The notes: a model not told the origin generated them from the letters alone. Numbered from the stretch's first letter, positions 1-8,624 are shown. The stretch: 64,000 nt of DNA from Parapedobacter sp042666505 (GCF_042666505.1 NZ_JBHTDN010000004.1:496001-560000); one strand, 5' to 3'. Made by a program: numbers and translations.

Positions 1-981
1 TATAGTGAACAGGGCGCGTTGATTGTTCACAACAAGGAGGAGGTTTATAAGGCCGATATCATTATCAAAATAGCGCCCCCTACGTTGGCGGAAATCGAGC
101 TGATGCGGAATGGCCAGGTACTGTTATCGTCTCAACAGCCTTCATTAATGCATCTGGATCATTTGCAGGCACTCATGAAAAAGAAAATTACGGCATTGTC
201 GTATGAGTACTTAAGAGATGAGGGCAATACGCTCACCGTGGTCCGGGCAATGAGTGAGATTGTAGGCGCGACGTCGGTGTTGATTGCCGCTGAATACCTA
301 AGTAATGTATTCGATGGTAAAGGATTAATGTTGGGCGGTGTGACCGGAGTACCTCCTACGGAAATGGTTATTTTGGGTGCGGGTACCGTGGGCGAATTTG
401 CCGCGCGGACCGCAATCGCATTGGGAGCACAGGTCAAGGTATTCGATAGCTCGGTATACCGCCTACGTCGTCTGCAGAACAACGTGGGAAGCCGCGTGTT
501 TACATCCGTGATCCAGCCAATCGTACTCCGAAAGGCCGTGATTGGATGTGATGTGGTGATTGGGGCAATACGCGCTACAAACGGGCGAAGCCCGTGCATT
601 ATCGGCGAAGACACGGTTTCGAAAATGAAACCTAATTCAGTGTTAATTGACGTAAGCATTGATCAGGGCGGTTGTTTTGAAACTTCCGAAATTACCAACC
701 ACGAGAAGCCCGTGTTCCGTAAATATGATGTCATCCACTATTGCGTGCCTAACATCGCTTCCAGGGTGGCACGGACTGCTACCTATGCACTTACCAATAT
801 TTTTACGCCGATTTTGCTGGATATTGGTGAGATGGGAGGGATCATGAACCTGATTTGGGCAAAACCGGGTGTTCGGAACGCTATTTATCTTTATCAAGGA
901 CATCTGACAAACAAGGATATTGCTAATAAATTCAACCTTACTCCAAAAGATCTGGATTTACTCGTGGTTTCTAACCATTAA
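1..981 (+). CDS. ald: Alanine dehydrogenase, 5' end cut by the window
   Basis: Catalyses NAD-dependent reversible deamination of L-alanine to pyruvate in the cytoplasm. The reading frame is open from base 1, so the N-terminus (about 70-80 residues by family length near 400) lies outside the window; the TTG at 19 is not taken as a start. Visible are the KIAPPT region of the substrate domain, a Rossmann dinucleotide motif (GAGTVGEFAA) near bases 376-405, and the conserved DVSIDQGGCFETS segment near 649-687. The C-terminus has an added tail ending in LTPKDLDLLVVSNH. The next gene begins 15 bases after the stop. Transhydrogenase alpha subunits share this fold, but the DQGG/FETS region fits alanine dehydrogenase. 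Confidence 0.88.
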   Translation, partial: YSEQGALIVHNKEEVYKADIIIKIAPPTLAEIELMRNGQVLLSSQQPSLMHLDHLQALMKKKITALSYEYLRDEGNTLTVVRAMSEIVGATSVLIAAEYLSNVFDGKGLMLGGVTGVPPTEMVILGAGTVGEFAARTAIALGAQVKVFDSSVYRLRRLQNNVGSRVFTSVIQPIVLRKAVIGCDVVIGAIRATNGRSPCIIGEDTVSKMKPNSVLIDVSIDQGGCFETSEITNHEKPVFRKYDVIHYCVPNIASRVARTATYALTNIFTPILLDIGEMGGIMNLIWAKPGVRNAIYLYQGHLTNKDIANKFNLTPKDLDLLVVSNH

Positions 982-996
982 ATATTGAAAATATCA

Positions 997-1905
997 ATGC
1001 GAAGATTACAGTTAATTTCAGTTTGTGGATTATTCCTAAGCAACATGGCATTTGGACAAACCGTCATGAATTTGTACGATGGCAGCATACCGAACAGTAA
1101 ACCATCCGCCGTAGAAGAGACGTTGGCCACAGATGCTAACGGCATCAGTCGCGTTTCTGGCGTCACGGCACCGACCCTTACGGCCTATTTTCCCAAAGGG
1201 GGGGTGGCTAATACGGGTAAGGCAATCGTTATCTGCCCGGGCGGTGGATACAGCATATTGGCGATCACCCATGAAGGGCACGACATTGCGAAGCTGCTTG
1301 CCGAGCACGGGATTGCGGCTTTCGTGTTGAAATATCGACTGCCGAGCGATGAAATTATGGTCGACAAACGGATTGGCCCGTTGCAGGATGCGCAGCGCGC
1401 CCTTCAGCTGGTGCGGGAGCATGCAGACGAATGGGGCATTAGAAAAAACCAAATAGGTATAGCAGGCTCGTCGGCGGGAGGGCATTTGGCATCCACACTT
1501 TCCACCCACTACCAAAAAGCGGTAATCGATAATCCGAAGGAAACATCACTACGTCCCGATTTTTCGTTGTTACTGTATCCGGTGATTAGCATGCAGCAGG
1601 AGTTGACGCATGAAGGATCCAAAAATAATCTCCTAGGCAGCAACCCGAAACCTCAAGACATTATCCTGTTTTCCAATGAACTGCAGGTCTCCAAAGATAC
1701 ACCCCCCGCCTTTTTGGTACATGCGGAAGATGACGGAGCGGTGCCGATTGCCAACAGCGAGGCGTATGTAAAAGCGTTGGAGAAATATGGCATAGCCGCT
1801 AAGTTAATCCGCTATCCCCAAGGCGGCCACGGATTTGGTCTTCATAATAAAACAACTTCGGATAAATGGTTTGATCATTTTCTGGTATGGCTGGATAGCC
1901 TTTAG
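997..1905 (+). CDS. Secreted alpha/beta hydrolase (esterase/lipase, BD-FAE or acetyl-xylan-esterase-like)
   Basis: Probable serine esterase exported from the cytoplasm. ATG at 997 gives MRRLQLISVCGLFLSNMAFG, a clean signal peptide ending in AFGQ; an in-frame TTG at 985 only adds four residues. The oxyanion segment ICPGGGYS (about residues 79-86), the nucleophile elbow GSSAGG (Ser about 159), a DDGAVPI acid region and a C-terminal HGFGLH His complete a hydrolase triad. Length of 302 residues is normal for this family, which includes enzymes acting on acylated plant polysaccharides. Substrate cannot be read from the sequence. It follows the alanine dehydrogenase closely and may share its transcript. 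Confidence 0.8.
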   Translation: MRRLQLISVCGLFLSNMAFGQTVMNLYDGSIPNSKPSAVEETLATDANGISRVSGVTAPTLTAYFPKGGVANTGKAIVICPGGGYSILAITHEGHDIAKLLAEHGIAAFVLKYRLPSDEIMVDKRIGPLQDAQRALQLVREHADEWGIRKNQIGIAGSSAGGHLASTLSTHYQKAVIDNPKETSLRPDFSLLLYPVISMQQELTHEGSKNNLLGSNPKPQDIILFSNELQVSKDTPPAFLVHAEDDGAVPIANSEAYVKALEKYGIAAKLIRYPQGGHGFGLHNKTTSDKWFDHFLVWLDSL

Positions 1906-2202
1906 GCAATTTCAGTGAGTGGCCGTCTCCCCGAATGAACCATCTGGAAGCTGGATAGTCGCGGGGAGCGATACCAGCTAACCAGTGATTCACAAACACA
2001 CATTATATCGTATAGACGCTTTGTCCCTGTAAGAAGTTGCATCCCTGTAAAAAAAAATATAAAGGGCGTGCCTAAATCGTAAGAGTCATAAAATCAGATC
2101 GATATGATTCTTGTTCAATGTCAGGGGTGTACGAAATCGGACAACCTGTGTTTCGAAAGCGTACAGTTTATGTCGTTTGAATGCTTAACTTTGGATCCCG
2201 TT

Positions 2203-3054
2203 ATGCCCACATTCATACGCACACGTTTTGCGCCAACCCCAAGCGGCTATCTGCATTTGGGTAATGTGTTTTCATTTGCTATAACCGCTGCGCTTGCAAG
2301 GCGGTCGGGGGCGCGGATTTTATTGCGCATTGATGATTTGGATCAGGCACGGGTAAAGCGGAGTTATGTTGAGGATGTTTTCGATACATTGGCGTTTCTC
2401 AAATTCCCGTGGGACGAAGGGCCGAAAAATTATTTGGATTATAAACAAATGTATTCGCAGATACACCGAATGACGTTGTATGAAGAGGCGCTGCAGCAAT
2501 TGCGACGGCAGGGGCGCATCTTCGCCTGCGAATGCTCTCGGTCCGCACTGCTGGCAAATCATCCAGAAGGAGTTTATACAGGTACTTGCCGCAATAAAGG
2601 AATACCATTGGACGATTCCGGATACAACTGGCGTATCAATACATCCGATGTTGAACTTCCACCCGCGATGCAGTATTTCGTTGTGCGTAAGCGCGATGGC
2701 TTTCCAGCTTATCAGCTGGCTTCTGTCGTGGACGACGTTTACTATGGCGTTGATTTAATTGTTAGGGGAGAGGACTTGCGTGAATCTACACAGGCGCAGC
2801 GGTATCTAGCCGGCTTACTTGGCTATGATTCGTTTATGTCTACCACTTTTTATCACCATGTTTTGTTGACAGATACCGCCAGTCAGAAATTATCCAAGTC
2901 ATCGGGCGCGACTTCCATACAATACCTCCGTAGGCAGAGGCAAACCCCGGCAGATATTTATCGCGAGATAGGGCAAGTGGCGGGGTTGCAAACAACGGTA
3001 TCCAGTTGGGAGCAATTGGCAGCAAGTATTCCAGATAACCTCATAAAAAATTAG
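2203..3054 (+). CDS. gluQ: Glutamyl-Q tRNA(Asp) synthetase-like protein
   Basis: Paralogue of glutamyl-tRNA synthetase lacking the anticodon-binding domain; GluQ enzymes attach glutamate to queuosine in tRNA(Asp). Seen: the FAPTPSGYLHLGN class I signature at the very N-terminus, the ILLRIDDLD segment, a zinc-type CECS...Y...C arrangement near bases 2527-2590, and KLSKS as the KMSKS loop near 2888. About 283 residues from ATG 2203, against about 290-310 for GluQ and 470 or more for GltX. In-frame ATGs at 2104 and 2170 would add 33 or 11 residues with no family counterpart, so 2203 is preferred. mutY follows 12 bases downstream. Confidence 0.85.
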   Translation: MPTFIRTRFAPTPSGYLHLGNVFSFAITAALARRSGARILLRIDDLDQARVKRSYVEDVFDTLAFLKFPWDEGPKNYLDYKQMYSQIHRMTLYEEALQQLRRQGRIFACECSRSALLANHPEGVYTGTCRNKGIPLDDSGYNWRINTSDVELPPAMQYFVVRKRDGFPAYQLASVVDDVYYGVDLIVRGEDLRESTQAQRYLAGLLGYDSFMSTTFYHHVLLTDTASQKLSKSSGATSIQYLRRQRQTPADIYREIGQVAGLQTTVSSWEQLAASIPDNLIKN

Positions 3055-3066
3055 AACCTTCGGTCC

Positions 3067-4119
3067 ATGGCTTTTTCGGCAGAAATCATAACCTGGTATA
3101 ACCGGCATAAACGCGATCTTCCTTGGCGGCAGACGACAGATCCATATGTGATCTGGCTCTCAGAAGTGATCTTGCAGCAAACCCGCGTGGTACAAGGATT
3201 GCCTTATTTCCATCGGTTTTTGTCGCATTATCCCGATGTCATAGCGTTTGCCAGTGCACCGGAAGAAGAAATACTCCTTCATTGGCAGGGATTGGGTTAT
3301 TATTCCCGGGCCCGGAACATGCACCATGCCGCCAAAGCCGTGGTGTCTACGTATGGAGGTGTTTTTCCGAATCGATATGATGAGTTAGTCAAGCTAAAGG
3401 GTATAGGGGAGTACACCGCCGCCGCGATAGCCTCTTTTTCGGCTAATGAAGCTAAAGCGGTTTTAGACGGCAATGTGTTCCGGGTATTAGCCCGTTATTT
3501 CGGGATAGACGATCCCATCAATTCATCCCGAGGGAAAAAGCTTTTTTCGGAATTGGCGAACGATTTGCTGGACCGGACTCATCCCGGTCTATATAATCAA
3601 GCCATTATGGAGTTTGGTGCCATTCAATGCAAGCCTGGTAGCCCAAACTGTAACGACTGTGTCCTCCGGCTCGACTGCCGGGCATTGAAAGAAAAGCGGG
3701 TAAATCAACTTCCGGTTAAAATTAAGGGAAAAGCAAGCCGCAATCGCTACTTTAACTATTTCGTAGTGAGAAAGGACAATCAAATATTGATGAACAAACG
3801 GGAGAAGGGCGATATTTGGGAGAATCTGTATGAGCTTCCATTGGTCGAAACTCCCCAACAGGTCGACCTCCGGGAATTGAGTATGGCCGCAGAAGTGCTC
3901 GATGCATTTGGTGCGAACGCCGATCTACGTTTAATTGCCGGACCGGTAAAACACGTATTAAGCCATCAAAATCTATTCGCGCAATTTGTCGCCGTAGATC
4001 GCCCCGAACCGTTTGAAAACAAAAAAATAAATTGGAATTATGTTTTTATAAAAGATTTAGGTACATTAGCTAAACCGAAGCTTATTTATTCTTTTTTAAA
4101 GGAATATATGATTAAGTAA
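3067..4119 (+). CDS. mutY: A/G-specific adenine DNA glycosylase
   Basis: Removes adenine mispaired with 8-oxoguanine, part of the GO oxidative-damage repair pathway. Seen: N-terminal catalytic region with WLSEVILQQTRV, the helix-hairpin-helix LKGIGEYTAAAI, VLDGNVFRVLAR carrying the catalytic Asp, and a four-cysteine iron-sulfur pattern C-x6-C-x2-C-x5-C near bases 3630-3677. The C-terminal third (from about residue 230) is the NUDIX-like 8-oxoG recognition domain, with KHVLSHQ. Length 350 is typical. It follows gluQ closely and ssb begins 22 bases later, an arrangement suggesting a DNA-maintenance transcript. Confidence 0.95.
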   Translation: MAFSAEIITWYNRHKRDLPWRQTTDPYVIWLSEVILQQTRVVQGLPYFHRFLSHYPDVIAFASAPEEEILLHWQGLGYYSRARNMHHAAKAVVSTYGGVFPNRYDELVKLKGIGEYTAAAIASFSANEAKAVLDGNVFRVLARYFGIDDPINSSRGKKLFSELANDLLDRTHPGLYNQAIMEFGAIQCKPGSPNCNDCVLRLDCRALKEKRVNQLPVKIKGKASRNRYFNYFVVRKDNQILMNKREKGDIWENLYELPLVETPQQVDLRELSMAAEVLDAFGANADLRLIAGPVKHVLSHQNLFAQFVAVDRPEPFENKKINWNYVFIKDLGTLAKPKLIYSFLKEYMIK

Positions 4120-4141
4120 ATTACCAAAATATACCTAAATT

Positions 4142-4591
4142 ATGTCAGGCATCAATAAAGTTATTTTAGTAGGTCACTTAGGAAAAGATCCGGAAATCCG
4201 CCATCTAGATGGTAACGTTACGGTAGCGAGTTTTCCGCTGGCCACTTCGGAAATGTACAATAAAGATGGGCGGAGGGTGGAACAGACCGAGTGGCATAAC
4301 ATTGTTATGTGGCGTGGATTGGCTGAAGTGGCTGCGAAGTATTTATTTAAAGGTAAGTTGGTGTACGTAGAAGGCAAATTAAGGACACGTACGTATGAAG
4401 ATAAGGGTGGTGTGAGGCGTTATACAACCGAAGTAGTGGCTGATAATTTTACGCTCCTTGGGCGGAAAAGTGACTTCGAAACCTCCGGAAATACGACCGA
4501 TGATCCGGGCGCCAGGAAAGCAGACGACATAAATTCAGAGCCCGGGGTGGATTTTAAAGAGAACGAGGGCGAGGAGGATGCGTTGTTTTAA
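4142..4591 (+). CDS. ssb: Single-stranded DNA-binding protein
   Basis: Binds single-stranded DNA during replication, repair and recombination. One OB fold fills residues 1-110 (MSGINKVILVGHLGKDPEIR start, then the EQTEWHNIVMWRGLAEVAAKYL and VYVEGKLRTRTYEDKGG segments). A disordered acidic linker leads to a C-terminal EEDALF, a variant of the usual DDxPF tip that docks partner proteins, keeping the acidic residues and final Phe but lacking the Pro. 149 residues. Located right after mutY and 69 bases before pheS, whose own promoter lies in that gap. Confidence 0.95.
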   Translation: MSGINKVILVGHLGKDPEIRHLDGNVTVASFPLATSEMYNKDGRRVEQTEWHNIVMWRGLAEVAAKYLFKGKLVYVEGKLRTRTYEDKGGVRRYTTEVVADNFTLLGRKSDFETSGNTTDDPGARKADDINSEPGVDFKENEGEEDALF

Positions 4592-4647
4592 TTGCGGGTA
4601 CCGCGAAGCATCCGAAACCTGACCGCTGATAGCTAAAGAGAATTTTA

Positions 4648-4655
4648 TATCTTTG
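4648..4655 (+). promoter_or_regulatory. -7 promoter box of pheS (TATCTTTG)
   Basis: Exact match to the Bacteroidota -7 consensus TAnnTTTG. Only five bases separate it from the pheS ATG at 4661, so transcription would start at or within a base or two of the start codon. No clear TTTG -33 box is visible upstream. Confidence 0.6.
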
Positions 4656-4660
4656 GCGTC

Positions 4661-5698
4661 ATGTTGCAGGATAAAATACAACAGTATACTGAAGAGATTG
4701 AGCGGTTTGCTCCCCAATCCGCTGATGAGCTGGAAGCCTTCAGATTGAAGTTCATGGTAGCTAAGGGCTTAGTTAGAGAACTTTTTGAAGAGTTTAAAAC
4801 GGTATCGGCTGACCAAAAGAGGATACTCGGCAAAAAGCTGAATGATTTTAAACAAGCAGTTGAGCAAACGTACAAGTCCTATCAGGAACAGTTTGCATCA
4901 GGCGCAAAGAGTTCCAAGGGGGAGATCGAAGATCTTACCTTGCCCGGTGTGGGGATCTCGATCGGTTCGCGGCATCCGCTTTCGCTGGTCAGAAAGGAAA
5001 TCGTGGAGATTTTTAAGAAACTGGGATTTACGGTAGCGGAAGGACCGGAAATCGAAGACGACTGGCACAATTTTACTGCACTGAATTTTCCGCCAGAGCA
5101 CCCGGCTCGTGATATGCAAGATACTTTTTTCATCAAAAAGGACGCGCATAATGACATCGCATTGCGTACGCACACGTCGTCCGTTCAAGTTCGGATGATG
5201 GAAAATGGGACTCCACCTTTTCGTGCAATCATGCCCGGCAGAGTATATCGAAACGAGGCAATTTCAGCCCGAGCCCATTGCTTTTTTCATCAAGTTGAAG
5301 GGCTTTACGTGGACGAAGGGGTTTCTTTTGCAGATCTCAAGCAGACGCTTTACCATTTCGTGCAAGAGCTTTTTGGGGAGGACACCCGCGTACGTTTCCG
5401 TCCTTCTTATTTTCCGTTCACCGAGCCATCAGCCGAAATGGATATCAGTTGTACCATTTGCAAGGGGGAAGGTTGTAACCTATGCAAGTATACGGGGTGG
5501 GTAGAGATATTGGGGTGCGGTATGGTAGACCCGAATGTGCTTGCGAATTGTGGTATAGATCCTACGAAATATTCCGGTTTTGCATTTGGAATGGGGATTG
5601 AACGCATTACCAATCTTAAATATGAGATAAGAGATTTACGATTATTTTCCGAAAATGATGTGCGTTTTTTAAGTCAGTTTGAGACAGAACTTATTTAA
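4661..5698 (+). CDS. pheS: Phenylalanine--tRNA ligase alpha subunit
   Basis: Catalytic subunit of the alpha2-beta2 PheRS that charges tRNA(Phe) in the cytoplasm. Residues 1-90 form the N-terminal coiled coil that contacts tRNA. Class II motifs follow: motif 1 region around HPLSLVRKEIVEIFKKLGF, motif 2 with RTHTSSVQVR and PGRVYRNEAI, and motif 3 in FAFGMGIERI near the C-terminus. The insert with CTICKGEGCNLCK is the paired-cysteine element typical of bacterial PheS. Length 345 is normal. The beta subunit gene is not in this window. A lipoprotein gene starts two bases after the stop and is probably co-transcribed. Confidence 0.97.
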   Translation: MLQDKIQQYTEEIERFAPQSADELEAFRLKFMVAKGLVRELFEEFKTVSADQKRILGKKLNDFKQAVEQTYKSYQEQFASGAKSSKGEIEDLTLPGVGISIGSRHPLSLVRKEIVEIFKKLGFTVAEGPEIEDDWHNFTALNFPPEHPARDMQDTFFIKKDAHNDIALRTHTSSVQVRMMENGTPPFRAIMPGRVYRNEAISARAHCFFHQVEGLYVDEGVSFADLKQTLYHFVQELFGEDTRVRFRPSYFPFTEPSAEMDISCTICKGEGCNLCKYTGWVEILGCGMVDPNVLANCGIDPTKYSGFAFGMGIERITNLKYEIRDLRLFSENDVRFLSQFETELI

Positions 5699-5700
5699 AC

Positions 5701-6123
5701 ATGGGGAAAGCAGGCCGGTATATTGGGATCTTGATGGTTTTGGCGTTACCCATGGCTTGCAAAAAAGGCGGATGTAATGTAGTCGATTACCGTCCCTTTA
5801 ACACGACAATCTCGTTGGTGGAGTTTAGTGAATTAAGGTTGTTAATGCAGCCGGTGGCGTTGGGCGTTGAAAGGGGAGGAGTCGCCGGGCTCATCGTTAT
5901 GCAGGTGAGTGATGGTCAATATGTGGCATTTGACCGCTGCAGTACGGTAGAACCGGGAAAAAGGTGTGCGGTAGAACTGGAAGGCGAGGGACCGGTTGCG
6001 GTAGACCCCTGCTCCGGAGCCAAGTATATCTTGACGAATGGCTCTCCTTCGGCCATTGCTGAGTGTCCCCTGCGACCTTATTACGTAAGAAGGAATCAGG
6101 ATATCTTAATCGTTTCAAATTAA
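5701..6123 (+). CDS. Small lipoprotein with a degenerate Rieske-like fold
   Basis: Function unknown. The N-terminus is a lipoprotein signal with lipobox LPMAC (lipidated Cys20). Residues 60-138 follow the layout of a Rieske iron-sulfur domain: a CxH-like box as CST (80-82), a CPCHG-like box as DPCSG (102-106), then the usual GxP...PLRPYYV run. Aligned by eye, Cys80 is the only cluster ligand kept; both histidines are replaced (T82, S105) and the second cysteine is D102, so it should not bind a normal 2Fe-2S cluster. Extra cysteines C25, C89 and C122 could form disulfides. It lies two bases behind pheS and three before a TetR gene. Confidence 0.7.
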   Translation: MGKAGRYIGILMVLALPMACKKGGCNVVDYRPFNTTISLVEFSELRLLMQPVALGVERGGVAGLIVMQVSDGQYVAFDRCSTVEPGKRCAVELEGEGPVAVDPCSGAKYILTNGSPSAIAECPLRPYYVRRNQDILIVSN

Positions 6124-6126
6124 TAA

Positions 6127-6708
6127 ATGGAAGCCGATAAAGTAAAGGAAACCATCAAGAAAGCCGCCCGGGAGCTCTTCAGACGCTACGGCTATAAAAA
6201 AACCAGCGTCAACGAAATCGCGCGGAAGGCGAAAATAGCTAAAGCCACCATCTATAAGTATTTTGATAGCAAAGAACTGGTGCTTCATGCGATTCTGATG
6301 GATTATATTCGGGAGAGCGTAGATGATTTACTCGGCAAATATAACCACCAGGCGGATCTCGAAACCTACTTAGGCAATACCATTTTACGTGTCAGTCGCC
6401 TGACATATACCATATGTAATGAGTTCTTGGGTTGGGATTTTATCAGGGAGTCGACGAACACTCAGGAATACCTCCGCACATTATCCGATGACCTTGAGTT
6501 TCTTTTAATAAGTTCCTTTATTAACAACACCGAAATTGGTAAGGCCGTTGAGCCTGAACGATTGACCTTTCTCATCAAAGCCAGCAAAAATATCGTCTTC
6601 TCGTTTGCCTTTACTTCGGTGAGCGAGGCGGACGTCCGGAAGAACTTCGTCTCCTTTCAAAAAGAAATCTTGCCATATCTCGTCAAAGCTACGGTGGGAG
6701 GCGATTAA
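6127..6708 (+). CDS. TetR/AcrR family transcriptional regulator
   Basis: DNA-binding repressor of the TetR type. The N-terminal helix-turn-helix is clear: ARELFRRYGYKKTSVNEIAR followed by KIAKATIYKYFDSKELVL (residues 12-50). The C-terminal ligand domain (residues 60-193) is all helical and has no recognisable ligand signature. It starts three bases after the lipoprotein stop, so it probably sits on the pheS transcript; no efflux pump or other usual TetR target is adjacent, so its targets are unknown. Confidence 0.92.
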   Translation: MEADKVKETIKKAARELFRRYGYKKTSVNEIARKAKIAKATIYKYFDSKELVLHAILMDYIRESVDDLLGKYNHQADLETYLGNTILRVSRLTYTICNEFLGWDFIRESTNTQEYLRTLSDDLEFLLISSFINNTEIGKAVEPERLTFLIKASKNIVFSFAFTSVSEADVRKNFVSFQKEILPYLVKATVGGD

Positions 6709-6775
6709 GCTAACTTCGTGAATCAGGGTCTTTGCTGTTTTGAGTGCGCCATGATTTTTATTTATTTCAAACCTG

Positions 6776-6783
6776 TATCTTTG
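6776..6783 (+). promoter_or_regulatory. -7 promoter box of rlmD (TATCTTTG)
   Basis: Exact TAnnTTTG match ending seven bases before the rlmD ATG at 6791. The implied start of transcription is within about three bases of the start codon. The -33 region is T-rich without an exact TTTG at the right spacing. Confidence 0.6.
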
Positions 6784-6790
6784 CATCCCT

Positions 6791-8212
6791 ATGAGCAGAA
6801 GAAGAATCACACCGGAACAACGGACGCTATCTGATATTTCGATTACCGATATCGCCGAAGAAGGCAAAGGTGTGGGCAAAGCGGGGGAGCTTGTTCTCTT
6901 CGTAGACAAAGCAATTCCTGGGGATGTAGTAGATGTGGAATTGATGCGAAAAAAAAAGAATTTTGCAGAGGCGCGCATTTCCCGGTTAATTCGACCTTCG
7001 CCACACCGAACGGACGCTTTTTGCAGGCATTTCGGAATATGCGGCGGGTGCAAATGGCAGCATATGGACTATGACGCCCAATTGATTTATAAGCAAAAGA
7101 GTGTGGATAATGCCCTGTCGCGCCTGGGTAAAGTCAATACTTCGGGAATGGAGCGCATCCTGGCGTCTCCACAGACACAATACTATCGCAATAAGCTCGA
7201 ATATACGTTTTCCAATAAGCGGTGGTTTACGGAAGTAGAGGATGAACAGACTGCTTTGCAGCCTAATGCACTGGGGTTTCATGTACCTCTGCGGTTCGAT
7301 AAGATATTAAATGTAGAACATTGTTATTTGCAGCAATCCCCCTCCAATGAGATTCGGAATAAATTGCGAATGTTTGCACTGGAGCAACAGATATCCTTCT
7401 ACGATCTGCGGATGCACGAAGGAGCGTTGCGCAACCTCATTATCCGGACTGCGTCTACCGGCGAGCTGATGGTCATCGTTGTATTTGCGTATGCCGATGA
7501 AGATACGGTGGCGAGGACCTTGACTTTTCTTGCCAAGGAATTTCCGCAGATCACGTCACTGCTTTACATCCTCAACCAGAAGAAGAATGACACGATCTTT
7601 GACCAAGATGTCCATCTCTATGCAGGGCGGGATCATATCTTCGAGGAAATGGAAGGGCTTCGGTTTAAGATTGGTGCCAAGTCGTTCTATCAAACCAATT
7701 CGATGCAGGCCTATGAGCTTTACAAAATCGCCCGTGATTTCGCGTCATTTGAAGGGCACGAGCGCGTGTACGATTTGTATACCGGAGCAGGAACAATTGC
7801 CAACTTCATTGCGCGGCATGTGCGCGAAGTGATCGGCGTGGAGTACGTGCCTTCAGCAATCGATGACGCAAAAATCAATTCGCAGATCAATGGCATTGAC
7901 AACACGAGGTTTTATGCCGGGGATATGAAGGACGTCTTGACTCCTGAGTTCGTGGCGACACACGGCAAACCCGATGTGGTGATTACCGATCCACCGCGAG
8001 CGGGAATGCATCCCGATGTCGTCGCACGTCTGCTAGAAATGGAAGCCCCGAAAATTGTGTACGTGAGCTGCAATGCAGCCACTCAAGCGCGGGATCTCGC
8101 CCTATTGAATGAAAAATACGATGTGAAACGAATCCGACCGGTAGACATGTTTCCTCACACCCAACATGTGGAAAACGTAGTGCTGCTAAGTTTGAAAGAT
8201 TTTTACGCTTAA
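6791..8212 (+). CDS. rlmD: 23S rRNA (uracil-C5)-methyltransferase, RumA/RlmD family
   Basis: Methylates a uracil C5 in 23S rRNA (U1939 in E. coli numbering for RlmD). Domain order: N-terminal TRAM domain (residues about 10-75), a cysteine cluster CRHFGICGGCKWQ (about 77-90) for a 4Fe-4S centre, a central RNA-binding domain, and a C-terminal Rossmann methyltransferase with the VYDLYTGAGTIANF SAM motif, VITDPPRAGMHPD, and the catalytic cysteine in VYVSCNAATQARDL. Length 473 is within the family range. RlmCD-type enzymes with a second target site cannot be excluded from sequence alone. Confidence 0.92.
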   Translation: MSRRRITPEQRTLSDISITDIAEEGKGVGKAGELVLFVDKAIPGDVVDVELMRKKKNFAEARISRLIRPSPHRTDAFCRHFGICGGCKWQHMDYDAQLIYKQKSVDNALSRLGKVNTSGMERILASPQTQYYRNKLEYTFSNKRWFTEVEDEQTALQPNALGFHVPLRFDKILNVEHCYLQQSPSNEIRNKLRMFALEQQISFYDLRMHEGALRNLIIRTASTGELMVIVVFAYADEDTVARTLTFLAKEFPQITSLLYILNQKKNDTIFDQDVHLYAGRDHIFEEMEGLRFKIGAKSFYQTNSMQAYELYKIARDFASFEGHERVYDLYTGAGTIANFIARHVREVIGVEYVPSAIDDAKINSQINGIDNTRFYAGDMKDVLTPEFVATHGKPDVVITDPPRAGMHPDVVARLLEMEAPKIVYVSCNAATQARDLALLNEKYDVKRIRPVDMFPHTQHVENVVLLSLKDFYA

Positions 8213-8222
8213 CTTCTCTTCC

Positions 8223-8624
8223 ATGGAATTGCAAGACTTATTCGGAGCGCAGGCGGGCGACGATGGGCAGCCAAAGGAAAGCCCGTTGAAAAGTCTGAAA
8301 ATTAACTTGGATTTTTATGCCGCATCCATTAAGGAAATCGCTGTAGAGATTATGGCCGAGGGGCTTTCTGCCTATCCGATATTTATTGCTCATCAGCATG
8401 AAGTCGCCTTAGGCGAATTGATACTGGATCGAGCCGAACTGGGTACGGATTGGTCGATCCATGCTTCTACCTTGGAAGAGTTTGTAGAACGCGGTGTTAT
8501 TAAGGAAGACCGGAAGGCGCATTTCATAAAACTGTATAAAAAGCCCGAAGACTTTATGTGTGTCTTTGTTATCGTTCCAGAAGGAGCTAATTTTGTGTTT
8601 TATCCGTATAAACCGAGTGCTTGA
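8223..8624 (+). CDS. Hypothetical protein, 133 residues
   Basis: Not recognised. It begins ten bases after rlmD and is probably translated from the same mRNA. A short hydrophilic N-terminus (ELQDLFGAQAGDDGQPKES) leads to a compact mixed alpha/beta body with no signal peptide, membrane segment or cysteine pair; the last third has alternating hydrophobic residues (DFMCVFVIVPEGANFVFYPY) suggesting paired beta strands. Codon use matches the neighbours. A cytoplasmic protein is likely; a link to rRNA modification is only an inference from position. Confidence 0.75.
   Translation: MELQDLFGAQAGDDGQPKESPLKSLKINLDFYAASIKEIAVEIMAEGLSAYPIFIAHQHEVALGELILDRAELGTDWSIHASTLEEFVERGVIKEDRKAHFIKLYKKPEDFMCVFVIVPEGANFVFYPYKPSA

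Noticed and set aside
1921..1970. CTCCCCG/CGGGGAG inverted repeat after the esterase gene considered as a terminator
   Set aside because: Only seven base pairs over a 28-base loop and no T-run after it.
2104..2202. 33-residue N-terminal extension of gluQ
   Set aside because: Family members begin just before the FAPTPSG motif; the extension has no counterpart and unusual cysteine content.
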